Source of the DNA: Spirochaetota bacterium
GTDB taxonomy: Bacteria > Spirochaetota > UBA4802 > UBA5368
Direction of reading: 5' to 3'
NCBI GenBank assembly: GCA_004297825.1
Contig: SCSX01000006.1
Coordinates: 1-64,000, forward strand
DNA length: 64,000 nucleotides
Part shown: one piece after another, positions 1 to 7,890 of the stretch
Position numbering within the stretch: the first letter of the stretch is position 1
Layout: the number at the start of each line of letters is the position of its first letter
The notes under the pieces: model-generated
What the model was told of the DNA's origin: nothing
Databases searched by the model: none
What the model saw: the letters and a program-made list of their open reading frames with translations, nothing else
Made by a program: the position numbers and the translations under genes

Positions 1-309
1 CCTCAACCGCACGATCCGTACTCCCCGTTGGGCGAGCACCGCGTCGCGCTCCCTGTCGTATTTCCGTTGCTCTTCATCGTCATGCACCCCGCCGTCTATC
101 TCCAAACACAAGCGAAGCTCTTCGCAATAGAAGTCGACGATGAACCCGTCAATAATTTGCTGCCTCCGGAATTTCAGATTGCGAAACTTTCTGTTGCGCA
201 CGAGCTCCCAAATGATCTTTTCCGCATCGGTCATCTCGGAGCGATAAGTCCGCGACGCGATAATTTTATCCCCGGTTACGCGCTGGCCGCGGATGATGCC
301 TGACCTCAC
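1..309 (-). CDS. DUF559 endonuclease-like protein, C-terminus off the window
   Basis: The reverse strand encodes a stretch with the hallmarks of DUF559 (very-short-patch-repair-endonuclease-like fold): EMTDAEKIIWELVRNRKF, then FRRQQIIDGFIVDFYCEELR, then LEIDGGVHDD and a basic helix RKYDRERDAVLAQRG. The IDGG..H region is the nuclease-like core. The reading frame is open to base 1, so the C-terminus is missing. The start is uncertain: ATG at 234 gives the conserved core, but the conserved upstream residues (GIIRGQRVTGDKI) argue for an earlier start such as GTG at 309, inside the flanking palindrome. Function in the cell is unknown; members are often single genes scattered in genomes beside palindromic repeats, as here. 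Confidence 0.72.
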   Translation of the reverse strand, partial: MRSGIIRGQRVTGDKIIASRTYRSEMTDAEKIIWELVRNRKFRNLKFRRQQIIDGFIVDFYCEELRLCLEIDGGVHDDEEQRKYDRERDAVLAQRGVRIVRLR

Positions 310-343
310 CCCCGGCCCCTCTCCCACGGGGAGAGGGGTGCCC
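301..343. repeat. Palindromic repeat, left copy of an inverted pair
   Basis: Contains a perfect 10-bp stem (316-325 with 329-338, CCCCTCTCCC with GGGAGAGGGG) and an outer arm TGACCTCACCCCCGGCCCC. The same unit occurs in opposite orientation at 418-462. It overlaps the probable 5' end of the DUF559 gene. It may also act as a transcription end for the converging side of the neighbouring lipoprotein gene, but there is no clear U-tract. Confidence 0.75.
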
Positions 344-417
344 GTAATGGTGCTCGTTCCACTATTATCTGATCCGTTCTTCAAATGAATCCTGATTCCT
401 ATAAAAAGCTTCCCTTT

Positions 418-462
418 GATCTCCCCCTCTCCTATGGGAGAGGGGGCCGGGGGGTGAGGTCA
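418..462. repeat. Palindromic repeat, right copy of an inverted pair
   Basis: Stem 423-432 with 437-446 (CCCCCTCTCC with GGAGAGGGGG) followed by GGCCGGGGGGTGAGGTCA, the reverse complement of the outer arm at 301-319 with one length difference in a G run. It abuts the stop codon of the large lipoprotein gene (460-462), so it lies just 3' of that gene and could end its transcript. Confidence 0.75.
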
Positions 463-3400
463 CTCCACGATCCTCGCCTTCACCTCGTAATCGCGCTCGA
501 TGAGCGGGGAGACGAAAAAGTTTTGTTCACCAAAAGGAACTTGGCTTTTGAAATCAATCACACGCCCGCGGATATCATAATTGCTCCCGTTATCACTTGA
601 ATACCATACCACCAGCGCACGGCCGTCCGCAATCGATACTCGAGGAAACCATTGATCGCCTGCATTGCTTGTGCTCACCAGGAAATCAGTTGCCAATGGC
701 GCTCCTGTGGCCATGTCCACTACGCGCCCGCGGATATCGGCATTACTCCCGTTATCCCTTGAATGCCATACTACCAGCGCACGGCTGTCCGTAATCGTGA
801 CTTGGGGATTTTCTTGCTCGCCATCATTGCTCGTGCTCACCAGAAAATCACCTGCCAACGGCGCTTCTGTGGCCATGTCCACTACACGCCCGCGGATATC
901 ATAATTACTCCCGTTATCCCTTGAACGCCACACTACCAGTGCACGTCCGCCCGCAATTGATACTTGGGGAAATTGTTGATCGCTTGCATTGCTCGTGCTC
1001 ACCAGGAAATCAGTTGCCACCGGCGCCCCTGTAAACATGTCCACTACACGCCCGCGGATATCATAATTGCTCCCGTTATCAGTTGAATGCCACACCACCA
1101 GCGCGCGACCACCCCCAATCGAGAATTCAAGAGCAGATTGATTACCCGCATTGTTCGTGCTCACCAGAAAATCAGTCCCCACTGGCGCTCCTGTGGCCAT
1201 GTCCACCACGCGCCCGCGGATATCATAATTGCTCCCGTTATCGATTGACTGCCACACCACCAGCGCGCGCCCGTCCTCGATCGAGACTAGCGGATTTAGT
1301 TGCTCACCCGCATTGCTTGTGCTCACCAGGAAATCAGTTGCCAACGGCGCTCCTGTGGCCATGTCCACCATGCGTCCGCGGATATCATAATTGCTCCCAT
1401 TGTCACTTGAATGCCACACCACCAGCGCGCGACCGTCCTCGATCGAGACTAGCGGATTTAGTTGCTCACCCGCATTGCTTGTGCTCACCAGGAAATCAGT
1501 AGCCAACGGCGCTCCTGTGGCCATGTCCACCATGCGTCCACGGATATCATAGTTACTTCCATTATCCCTTGAACTCCACACTACAATCGCACGTCCATTC
1601 GCAATCAATACTTGAGCATCTATTTGTTCATTTGCTTGAGTCGTATTCACCAGAAAATCAGTTCCTACCGGCGCCCCGTTCGTCATATCTATGACGCGCC
1701 CGCGAATATCGGGAGTGCTCCCACTATCAAATGATCGCCACACTACTAGCGCACGTCCATCAGCGATCGAAACATAGGGAAATATCTGGTCACCTACATT
1801 GCTCGTGCTCACCAGAAAATCATTGCCCTCAAACTCAATCGGCATTACCAGCCGCAAGAGCTTCGTCCCCGCTTGAACCAGTGGCGTTACCGCCCCATGA
1901 ATAAAGTCCCCAATCTTTTTCGAGTCGGTCCAGGCGTTGTACTCCGGGTTGCTGTAAAAATTATGCCCCAGCCAGTTCTCGACTATCGTGGCAAGCCCAA
2001 ATCCAAGATTGTTCCCGTCTCCCGCCGCAAGGGGTGCATTATTGCCCTCCCAACCTCCCGAAAGCTGGTTGCACAAATCATTCCAATCGCTCCATAAACC
2101 ACCGTCCATTTCAAGCGCAAGGTACTGCGTATCCGGCCCCCCTCCCGCGGCAAAGTCGACATAGGCCTGGGAGCCCTTGCGGATCGGGTCGTCCAGGGAA
2201 AGCGCGGTCAAGAGGGTAATTTCTATGGTATCACCATTAGGCGCATAGGTGGAAATGGTCCCTGAAACCGCGCCGGATCCTGCCTGAATTCGTATCGTAT
2301 CCCCCGATGCAATCGAACCTACCGGATATTTTAGCTTTACTACAGTTGTGCCGTCGACCAAATCCTGGGCGAGCACGCCGCGGAATTTCTTGACCTCGGT
2401 ATTGGAGAGGGGCCAGATCGATTCCCTGTAGGCGCCGTTCAACGCGGGGCGTAAATAGAGCCGCACGATCCCGTCGTCGCCTACTCCCTCAAGGGCGCCT
2501 GGAATCTTCAGTTTTACGGTGAACTCCTGCCCAAGGTAGTCCCACGAATAATCGATAGCAGCACCGTCCTGGTAAAACGTGTAATGCCTGGAGAAGGGGC
2601 TTCGCTCGGGAATCAAATTAACCCAGTCCTGGTACTCCCCTCCCAGGCCGAAGTTCAGCTCGAAATCGAGCGCCTGCCGGTAATCGAATTGCTTCGTGCT
2701 CTTGAGCCAGCGGTAGTCGAAATCATTCCACGACTCTATGCCGTCGCTTAAAAGATGGTTTCCAAAGACCGGGTTTAATCCCCACGTGCCGTTCAGCTTG
2801 AATTTGAATTCAACGGTGTCCCCCAGAATTGCCTCTCCCAGGAAGATCGAATTCACGTCGGGTTTGTAATATTGCTTGTTTCCCAATTCATCCACGGGAA
2901 AGTCGCTTTGGTTCCATCGGGTGTTCATGGTGATAGGATCGTACGTCTCTACCGGGTTATGCCCGAACTGTTCCGTTTCGCCGATATACTCAATCATGTT
3001 CATGTAAACGATATCGTAATGGTCGCCCGGCCATATCATATCGCCTATGCCTTTTGTCTCAGGAACGCTCCACTGAACACCGTCCCCGTCGGTATAGGTA
3101 TACAGGCGAACAGCATCGTTGGCTAAACTGAAAGCTGACGGTTCATAGTAACGGCTTTTATTGTATACAATCCAGAGTGCAAAATTCGATATCTCCTCTT
3201 CCGTCCATTGGGGGATGGGTTTCATGATATAAGTATAGGTTCCATCGATTTCATGGATTGGCGCGAGCCTGGGGTCCATAGGAACATTGGCGGTAATTCC
3301 GTTTATCGAATGGACCATGCGCATTTTAAAACGGCCGCCACAGCTAAATTCCGCGCCGTTGAGATCTTTGATTTTAAAATCTCGTTTCATAGCACCGGTA

Positions 3401-4755
3401 AAATCGAAGACATAATTAGCAACCTCGATGCTGGCCCCCGAATAGCTGATGCGCTCCAGGGCTTTTTCGAGCGATACTCCGGGAGCAACTTCCGTTACAC
3501 CTGTCGCGGTATTTCTACCTTCGACTCCGTTTGTCTCGAATGCCACTACACGGTAAAATTCACGCAAGTTCTGAGCTACGAACTTAACCCCTGCGGATCG
3601 CCCTTTCGCGTTCTCCTCAATTATTTTAAGATTATCACCCGGAAAATTTGCACCAAGCGCTTGCCTGTAATTTGAATCTTCGACATGGGTCATATCGTAA
3701 TCGACGATAAATATGCGCGGGTTATACCCCTTCGCGATCGCGTCTTTTATCTCATTGGTATTAAGGTTCTTGAGTTCAATAACATACGGTCCAAATGTGC
3801 TGTCGCCATAGAGGTCAATTTCGAATTTCGAATAGTCATCGTTGCGAAGCCGAAAGCTCTCAATGGGGATCAATTGTCCATCAGGTGCTTCCAGGAGAAA
3901 CGAGCATAAAATGTTTGAAAGTTTTACAGGGATATTGACGGTCAGGTTGGTGATATACAGCGCCGCACGAATATATCCGGCATTTGCTCTCGTTTCGAAT
4001 TGTCCGTTCGTTTTACTGCGAATTTCGCTGCGTAGCTGCCTTGAATTTTTCGCAGCTTCGCTTCGTTTTAGCTCCCAACCGGTTTTCTTTACATTGTTTT
4101 TGAAAGGAACGTCCTTCCATTTCGTTTTTGTTTCACCATACGACCTGCTATGTTCCCTCGACACGGAGCTGGAATATGAACCGCTGTGGCCTCCGCCGAA
4201 TCCCGCTGCGCTGGCATTCGCACTATAGCTTGCGCTTTTTGATTTAGAAACTTTATCGCTTTTCGACCAATTGTATGAGTCCTGGTACTGCACCGTCTTC
4301 AGATTCACCTCTTCCCTGTGCGCCGCCTCACTGGAAAAGTCCATGGTGCGCGATATATCATCCGAGCTTATTTCCGACGACACCGTCTCATACGTAGTCG
4401 TCCCTGTTTCTAAAATCTCAATCCTCATACTCACCGGGGTCGCAATATTCGTCTCAATCACCGGGTAATCCGCCACCCATATATTCGTGGTCGTCTCGTC
4501 CTCGTTCTTAATCCCATCCCCATCAAAGTCCTCTTCAAGCGCAGTCCCCACCGGGTCAACTGTCCCACCCACGCTCGCGAGCGGCACCCAACTCCCGGGC
4601 GCAAGCGTAAAAAGCTCATGCTCCTCAACCGTCCCGTCCCCGCCATCGTCCGGAATCACGGTATCAATCTTCTCCGTCGCAAGGTAGTTGTTCGATCCGC
4701 AGGCCAGCAGGCCCGCGGTCAGCAGAACGATCATGACGAGGATGAGCTTTTTCAT
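460..4755 (-). CDS. Large lipoprotein with a protective-antigen-like pore module and eight C-terminal repeats
   Basis: The start is the ATG at 4755, with GGAGGG six bases upstream; it gives a lipoprotein signal MKKLILVMIVLLTAGLLAC with Cys19 as the lipidation site. Residues 76-87 carry an EF-hand-like DFDGDGIKNEDE, soon followed by ADYPVIETNI (95-104), a Ser-rich amphipathic stretch (about 150-215) and RANAGYIRAALYITN (256-270). This order matches the calcium loop, AYPIVHVDM strand, Ser-rich membrane hairpin and NANIRYVNTG strand of anthrax protective antigen domains 1'-2 (Binary_toxB family). The furin-loop region between calcium site and strand is much shortened. Residues about 300-970 are beta-rich and unassigned. 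Residues 979-1410 are eight 54-residue repeats of a kind often seen in large bacterial surface proteins. 1431 aa. It is probably surface-anchored. The pore role is inferred from motif order only. Confidence 0.7.
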   Translation of the reverse strand: MKKLILVMIVLLTAGLLACGSNNYLATEKIDTVIPDDGGDGTVEEHELFTLAPGSWVPLASVGGTVDPVGTALEEDFDGDGIKNEDETTTNIWVADYPVIETNIATPVSMRIEILETGTTTYETVSSEISSDDISRTMDFSSEAAHREEVNLKTVQYQDSYNWSKSDKVSKSKSASYSANASAAGFGGGHSGSYSSSVSREHSRSYGETKTKWKDVPFKNNVKKTGWELKRSEAAKNSRQLRSEIRSKTNGQFETRANAGYIRAALYITNLTVNIPVKLSNILCSFLLEAPDGQLIPIESFRLRNDDYSKFEIDLYGDSTFGPYVIELKNLNTNEIKDAIAKGYNPRIFIVDYDMTHVEDSNYRQALGANFPGDNLKIIEENAKGRSAGVKFVAQNLREFYRVVAFETNGVEGRNTATGVTEVAPGVSLEKALERISYSGASIEVANYVFDFTGAMKRDFKIKDLNGAEFSCGGRFKMRMVHSINGITANVPMDPRLAPIHEIDGTYTYIMKPIPQWTEEEISNFALWIVYNKSRYYEPSAFSLANDAVRLYTYTDGDGVQWSVPETKGIGDMIWPGDHYDIVYMNMIEYIGETEQFGHNPVETYDPITMNTRWNQSDFPVDELGNKQYYKPDVNSIFLGEAILGDTVEFKFKLNGTWGLNPVFGNHLLSDGIESWNDFDYRWLKSTKQFDYRQALDFELNFGLGGEYQDWVNLIPERSPFSRHYTFYQDGAAIDYSWDYLGQEFTVKLKIPGALEGVGDDGIVRLYLRPALNGAYRESIWPLSNTEVKKFRGVLAQDLVDGTTVVKLKYPVGSIASGDTIRIQAGSGAVSGTISTYAPNGDTIEITLLTALSLDDPIRKGSQAYVDFAAGGGPDTQYLALEMDGGLWSDWNDLCNQLSGGWEGNNAPLAAGDGNNLGFGLATIVENWLGHNFYSNPEYNAWTDSKKIGDFIHGAVTPLVQAGTKLLRLVMPIEFEGNDFLVSTSNVGDQIFPYVSIADGRALVVWRSFDSGSTPDIRGRVIDMTNGAPVGTDFLVNTTQANEQIDAQVLIANGRAIVVWSSRDNGSNYDIRGRMVDMATGAPLATDFLVSTSNAGEQLNPLVSIEDGRALVVWHSSDNGSNYDIRGRMVDMATGAPLATDFLVSTSNAGEQLNPLVSIEDGRALVVWQSIDNGSNYDIRGRVVDMATGAPVGTDFLVSTNNAGNQSALEFSIGGGRALVVWHSTDNGSNYDIRGRVVDMFTGAPVATDFLVSTSNASDQQFPQVSIAGGRALVVWRSRDNGSNYDIRGRVVDMATEAPLAGDFLVSTSNDGEQENPQVTITDSRALVVWHSRDNGSNADIRGRVVDMATGAPLATDFLVSTSNAGDQWFPRVSIADGRALVVWYSSDNGSNYDIRGRVIDFKSQVPFGEQNFFVSPLIERDYEVKARIVE
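526..1821 (-). repeat. Eight tandem 162-bp coding repeats
   Basis: Eight in-frame copies of a 54-residue unit typified by DFLVSTSNAGEQ, then VSIEDGRALVVW, then DNGSNYDIRGRMVDM and TGAP. Copies 3 and 4 are almost identical at DNA level (both contain GATCGAGACTAGCGGATTTA on the plus strand), whereas the first, second and fifth copies are more diverged. The alternation of short strands with an Asp/Asn-rich turn suggests a beta-propeller-like array. The tract sits at the extreme C-terminus, with about 21 residues after the last unit. Confidence 0.9.
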
Positions 4756-5609
4756 ACGTCCCTCCGGAAATTTTGAGTTAATCCAGTTAAGGCGGCTATA
4801 TTTCGGTAACAAAAGGCGTATCCGGTTTACCAATTTTCACATAACGGACTGACCGGCATCCCGTTATGCGAACGCAAAGCTCCGCCGGCCGGCATAAGGC
4901 GGATTTTTCGCCCTGTACCTCCGTGACCCGGATTCGGGGGATATTCGCGCATAACGGGCCGGGCGGAGTGAACGGCACTCCGCCGCCGGTGCGAATCCCG
5001 GCGAATCGTTTCGGGTAATACGACTTTAACTACGAGATCATTGAGCGAACAGCGGCGTTATCTGCTTTTTCAACCGCGTGCGACGGTGATGCCGGTATGA
5101 ACGTCCCGGTGAGCGAATCCCGTATATATATTTGTCGGGCTCGTGTTGCGACACAGCCGGATCGGGATCCTTGAATTCCCTTCTCCACGTTTCATTGAAA
5201 AGCAGAAATAAATCGCGGAAAATTGTCAAGAAGAATGTGGTGATTGCCCTGTGAATTTTGACCAATGGCAAAAATGGGAATTTTTTAAAAAACCGTTCAA
5301 TAATTCTTCTATTAAGGCGTACTAATAGAGAGGGCCCTGTTGACAATGCCCCAATGCCGCCCGCTGCTCCCGGCGGTTCCTCAAATCACTGTCCCCTAAA
5401 GTTTCCCCCGGCCGCCCCTTCCCCTCCCTTTTCCCTCTCATTCCGGTCCTCTTCCCCTCATTCATCGCTCCCGTGCTCGTGTAGTTTCGCTCCGGTCACG
5501 GTCCGGCGGATGTTCCTTATTGCCCATAAATTTATTTCGATTTTCCTCCCCCCGTTCGTATAAACGACGACGCGCACGAGCGCGTACCCATCGAAGGAGG
5601 ATGTACGAC
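4756..5609. other. 854-bp intergenic region with small hairpins
   Basis: No convincing gene. It contains a hairpin CATAACGG/CCGTTATG at 4840-4869 and a 9-bp stem GGCGGAGTG with CACTCCGCC at 4962-4984. These lie upstream of the minus-strand lipoprotein gene. The right half (5240-5600) is lower in GC and presumably holds the promoter of the small gene starting at 5610, but I cannot fix -35/-10 boxes. The short ORFs here lack good ribosome sites or family features. Confidence 0.5.
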
Positions 5610-5915
5610 ATGGCATTGATATCGCTCAACATTGCATTCAACGAATTCACCGGGTCCCTGGACGGCATGGTCTATTATTCGCGGAAGGGCCGGCAGTGCG
5701 TCCGCAGGCACGTCGTCCCGGCGAACCCGCGCACGGCCGCGCAGCAGGCCGGAAGGAGCGCCTTCACGGAACGCGTCCACGCGTGGAAATCACTGCCGCC
5801 CGAAGAGCGTGCCGCATGGAACACGAAGGCGAAGCGGCGCCGGATGACGGGCTACAATCTCTTCATGCGCGAAGGACTTAAAAAGGCATCGGGGTCCGCA
5901 GATTATGGTGCGTGA
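5610..5915 (+). CDS. Small basic conserved hypothetical protein (PANPRTxxQQ motif)
   Basis: 101 residues from the ATG at 5610, which sits nine bases after AGGAGG (5595-5600); the ATG at 5601 directly abuts that site and is unlikely. The protein begins MALISLNIAFNEFTGSLDG and then has VVPANPRTAAQQAGR, followed by W.SLPPEERAAWNTKAK and GYNLFMREG. This Pro-Arg-Thr/Gln-Gln plus Trp-Asn pattern recurs in short uncharacterised proteins of several phyla, sometimes phage-linked. Very basic. No catalytic signature; nucleic-acid binding is possible but unproven. A strong perfect hairpin follows eight bases after the stop. Confidence 0.7.
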   Translation: MALISLNIAFNEFTGSLDGMVYYSRKGRQCVRRHVVPANPRTAAQQAGRSAFTERVHAWKSLPPEERAAWNTKAKRRRMTGYNLFMREGLKKASGSADYGA

Positions 5916-5922
5916 TACCCGT

Positions 5923-5968
5923 GTGCGAAACGAAGGCGCGCAAACGCTTGCGCGCCTTCGTTTCGCAC
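5923..5968. terminator. Perfect 21-bp hairpin with GAAGGCGCG core
   Basis: The left arm 5923-5943 (GTGCGAAACGAAGGCGCGCA plus A) pairs perfectly with 5948-5968 around a 4-base loop ACGC. It lies eight bases after the stop of the small gene at 5610. A GTTTTC follows, so the U-tract is weak. The arm shares GAAGGCGCG with the hairpins at 26369 and 63905. Confidence 0.8.
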
Positions 5969-6104
5969 GTTTTCGCGCCTTCTCGTGCTCCCGCATAATC
6001 GGTTGTATATTTCGAACAAAGGCATGTTACGTACGTTCTCACGCACTTTCCAATTTCAACAGTTGCCGGGAAAGTCGTTGTAAAAAATTGGAGGAAATGT
6101 TAAC

Positions 6105-6371
6105 TTGGAACAAGAAGAAAGGGTGATCCATAAGGGGAAAAATTTCATGATGAAACGCGGTTTAAAAAAAATCATCATCGAGGATGTTAATAAACTATCA
6201 CTGGGCCAGCAAAAAAAGCTTCATGAATATGCCCGGGCCATGCTCGTATCGCGGCCAATGGGTTCAAGTGGTTCGGAATTGCTTCGTTTTTCAGGGTCAT
6301 TTGATAAAAAGTCCATTAAGGAAATGAAAGAAGCGCTCCATGAGTGTGAGAGGCTGGACCATGATGAATAG
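6105..6371 (+). CDS. Putative VapB-like antitoxin
   Basis: 88 residues from a TTG at 6105, ten bases after GGAGG (6090-6094). An internal ATG at 6150 (MMKRGLKKIII) is an alternative start. The C-terminal part LLRFSGSFDKKSIKEMKEA, HECERLDHDE resembles antitoxins that precede PIN-domain toxins, where a final ECERIDxDEW-type segment is usual. The stop codon overlaps the next reading frame (ATG at 6361), the typical toxin-antitoxin coupling. The partner toxin is decayed, so this antitoxin may be an orphan. Assignment rests on the C-terminal pattern and gene order. Confidence 0.5.
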   Translation: MEQEERVIHKGKNFMMKRGLKKIIIEDVNKLSLGQQKKLHEYARAMLVSRPMGSSGSELLRFSGSFDKKSIKEMKEALHECERLDHDE

Positions 6372-6489
6372 TAATTTCGTCGTCTCATCCTCCATGCTGG
6401 ATTCCAACATTACGACGTCAAAGGAATATGGCATCATAAAAAACGAACTACGCAAAAGGGGCAGATGTGGGGATGGACGAGATGGATGA
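6361..6489 (+). pseudogene. Decayed VapC-like PIN toxin remnant
   Basis: A 42-codon frame overlaps the end of the antitoxin-like gene. It reads MMNSNFVVSSSMLDSNITTS and then KEYGIIKNELRKRG. VapC toxins start with a (L)LDTN motif and, much later, have a YG.I...L...G segment before the second acidic motif. Here the two lie next to each other, as if the central part had been deleted, and the frame then ends. Too short to be an active PIN nuclease. Confidence 0.45.
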
Positions 6490-6970
6490 GATAAAGGCGA
6501 AGGTCGGTTGTTGCATTAGAATGACATAGGGACAATTTGAAATTTCCCCTTTCTCTATCCAGATATCGCCCCACTTACAGAGTGTTAATAGCAAACATCA
6601 GTCAATAGCATTGTTGCAAAACAAGCGCCATCCTGTTTCGCCGAGCATCGCAGCGCGCGGCGGAGACCGGAAAAAGAATTTCCTTGATTGAGCCATGTCT
6701 TGTCTATAAAAGGGCCGAGGACCTATCGCCCGGCCTTATGGGCGATTTCCCGCAGGCCCGCCGCGCGCGAGAAGCGCAGGGGAGCCCGCAGGGCCGAAAC
6801 AGTAGGGCGCCAGCCCCTCGCGGCGCCTGAGCGAGCCGCGCGGGGGTGCCGGGGGTGTTCGCGGAACAACACCCCCGGCAAGCCTCCCCCTGCCAGCGGG
6901 TCAAGTGAACCGCCGCGCACTCGTTATGTGCAACAATCGCTATCGGCGACTGTCCCCCGCCCAGGACATA
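6490..6970. other. 481-bp intergenic region, very GC-rich right half
   Basis: No supported gene. Bases 6490-6690 are AT-richer and may hold further toxin remnants. Bases 6690-6930 are extremely GC-rich and contain an 11-bp hairpin (6849-6859 with 6868-6878, CCGGGGGTGTT with AACACCCCCGG). Frames on both strands are open here only because of base composition. The segment may be a repeat or structured RNA; I recognise no RNA family. Confidence 0.4.
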
Positions 6971-7636
6971 TCAACCCCCTCCCGCCTCCCTCTCAAAATC
7001 CCCCCTCCGCGCCGCCTCGATCGCCCCGGCCTCGAAGAAATGCGGATAATACTTCCTGTATTCTTCCATCATATACTCGAATGGGAAATCCGCGAACGGG
7101 CCGTAGTCGTGGACGTACTCCATGTGCCGGTTCCCCGCGCGGTCGAACGGGTGAAACACCGAGTCCGCCGTCCCGTCGAACTCGAGCGGGAGCACCCCGA
7201 ACTTCTCGCACATCGACAGGTTGAACGCGGGGGTCGCCTTCACCCAGCGGCCCCCCAGGAAAAACTCCGTGAGCCCGTGGAAGACGAAGAGGTCGGTGCG
7301 CATGAGCTCCCGGAGATGCGCCGTGGCCAGGTGGTTTTTTACGGTCGCGAAGCGCACGCGCGCGGGGACCCCCGCCGCGCGGGCCGCGGCGGCGAGTAAT
7401 ATGCACTTCTGCACGCAATAGCCCTCCTTTTGGGCAAGCACGAAGCTCGCGCGGTAGGTCGCGGGATCGGCCGACAGCGCGTAGGGATTGTAGCGCACCC
7501 CGTCGCGCACGGCATAGTACAGGCGCACGGCCTTCTCCGCATCGTCACGCGCCCCTTCGGCGGTCTCGCGCGCGAAGGCGGCGATCGCGGGCTCGTCCTT
7601 GTCCAGGTATTGGGTCCCGTCCAGGAATTCTTTCAT
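6971..7636 (-). CDS. Transglutaminase-like (cysteine protease fold) protein
   Basis: 221 residues. The transglutaminase-like core is visible as VRYNPYALSADPATYRAS, then EGYCVQKCILLAAAARAAGV with the likely catalytic Cys74, then FVFHGLTEFFLGGRWVKATP with the likely catalytic His120, and an Asn/Asp nearby in TPAFN. Such proteins are cytosolic, lack a signal peptide, and are thought to be peptidases or amidases of unknown substrate rather than cross-linkers. The ribosome site (AGGAAA) is weak. It stands alone on the minus strand, with no operon partner. Confidence 0.85.
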   Translation of the reverse strand: MKEFLDGTQYLDKDEPAIAAFARETAEGARDDAEKAVRLYYAVRDGVRYNPYALSADPATYRASFVLAQKEGYCVQKCILLAAAARAAGVPARVRFATVKNHLATAHLRELMRTDLFVFHGLTEFFLGGRWVKATPAFNLSMCEKFGVLPLEFDGTADSVFHPFDRAGNRHMEYVHDYGPFADFPFEYMMEEYRKYYPHFFEAGAIEAARRGDFEREAGGG

Positions 7637-7675
7637 GGCTTTGCATTTCCTCGCGTTTGTTCAAATCCCCCCTGC

Positions 7676-7817
7676 CTCCGGCATCCCCCCTTTGATAAAG
7701 GTGGGCTACAGGGGATGTTTATTGCCTGTCTTTTAAATCCGCCGATCCCCAAACCAACCAGCGCCCCCTAATGGCTCCCCTTTACCTAAAGGGGAGCTGG
7801 CGGAGCCTGAGGGGATT
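7676..7817. repeat. Two short palindromic interspersed repeats
   Basis: At 7774-7797 GCTCCCCTTT pairs perfectly with AAAGGGGAGC around ACCT, followed by TGGCGGAGCCTGAGGGGATT. At 7676-7712 a related C-rich unit reads CATCCCCCCTTTGATAAAGG then TGGGCTACAGGGGATG. Both resemble short intergenic palindromes with a CCCCTTT/AAAGGGG stem. They lie upstream of the chemoreceptor gene and between divergent genes. Confidence 0.6.
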
Positions 7818-7890
7818 TCGAGAATTATTATTGCACATTTCACCCGGTGCTGGTACGCTCTGCAAGCGCAAATTGACACGGAGGATCCTT

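Noticed and set aside
6690-6930. Possible SRP or 6S-like RNA
   Set aside because: None of the conserved loops (such as GGUGCUGUUU or GGAAGGAAGC) are present.
7430-7771. Plus-strand ORF over the transglutaminase gene
   Set aside because: It is antisense to a conserved gene and ends in a repeat; no ribosome site and no conserved features.
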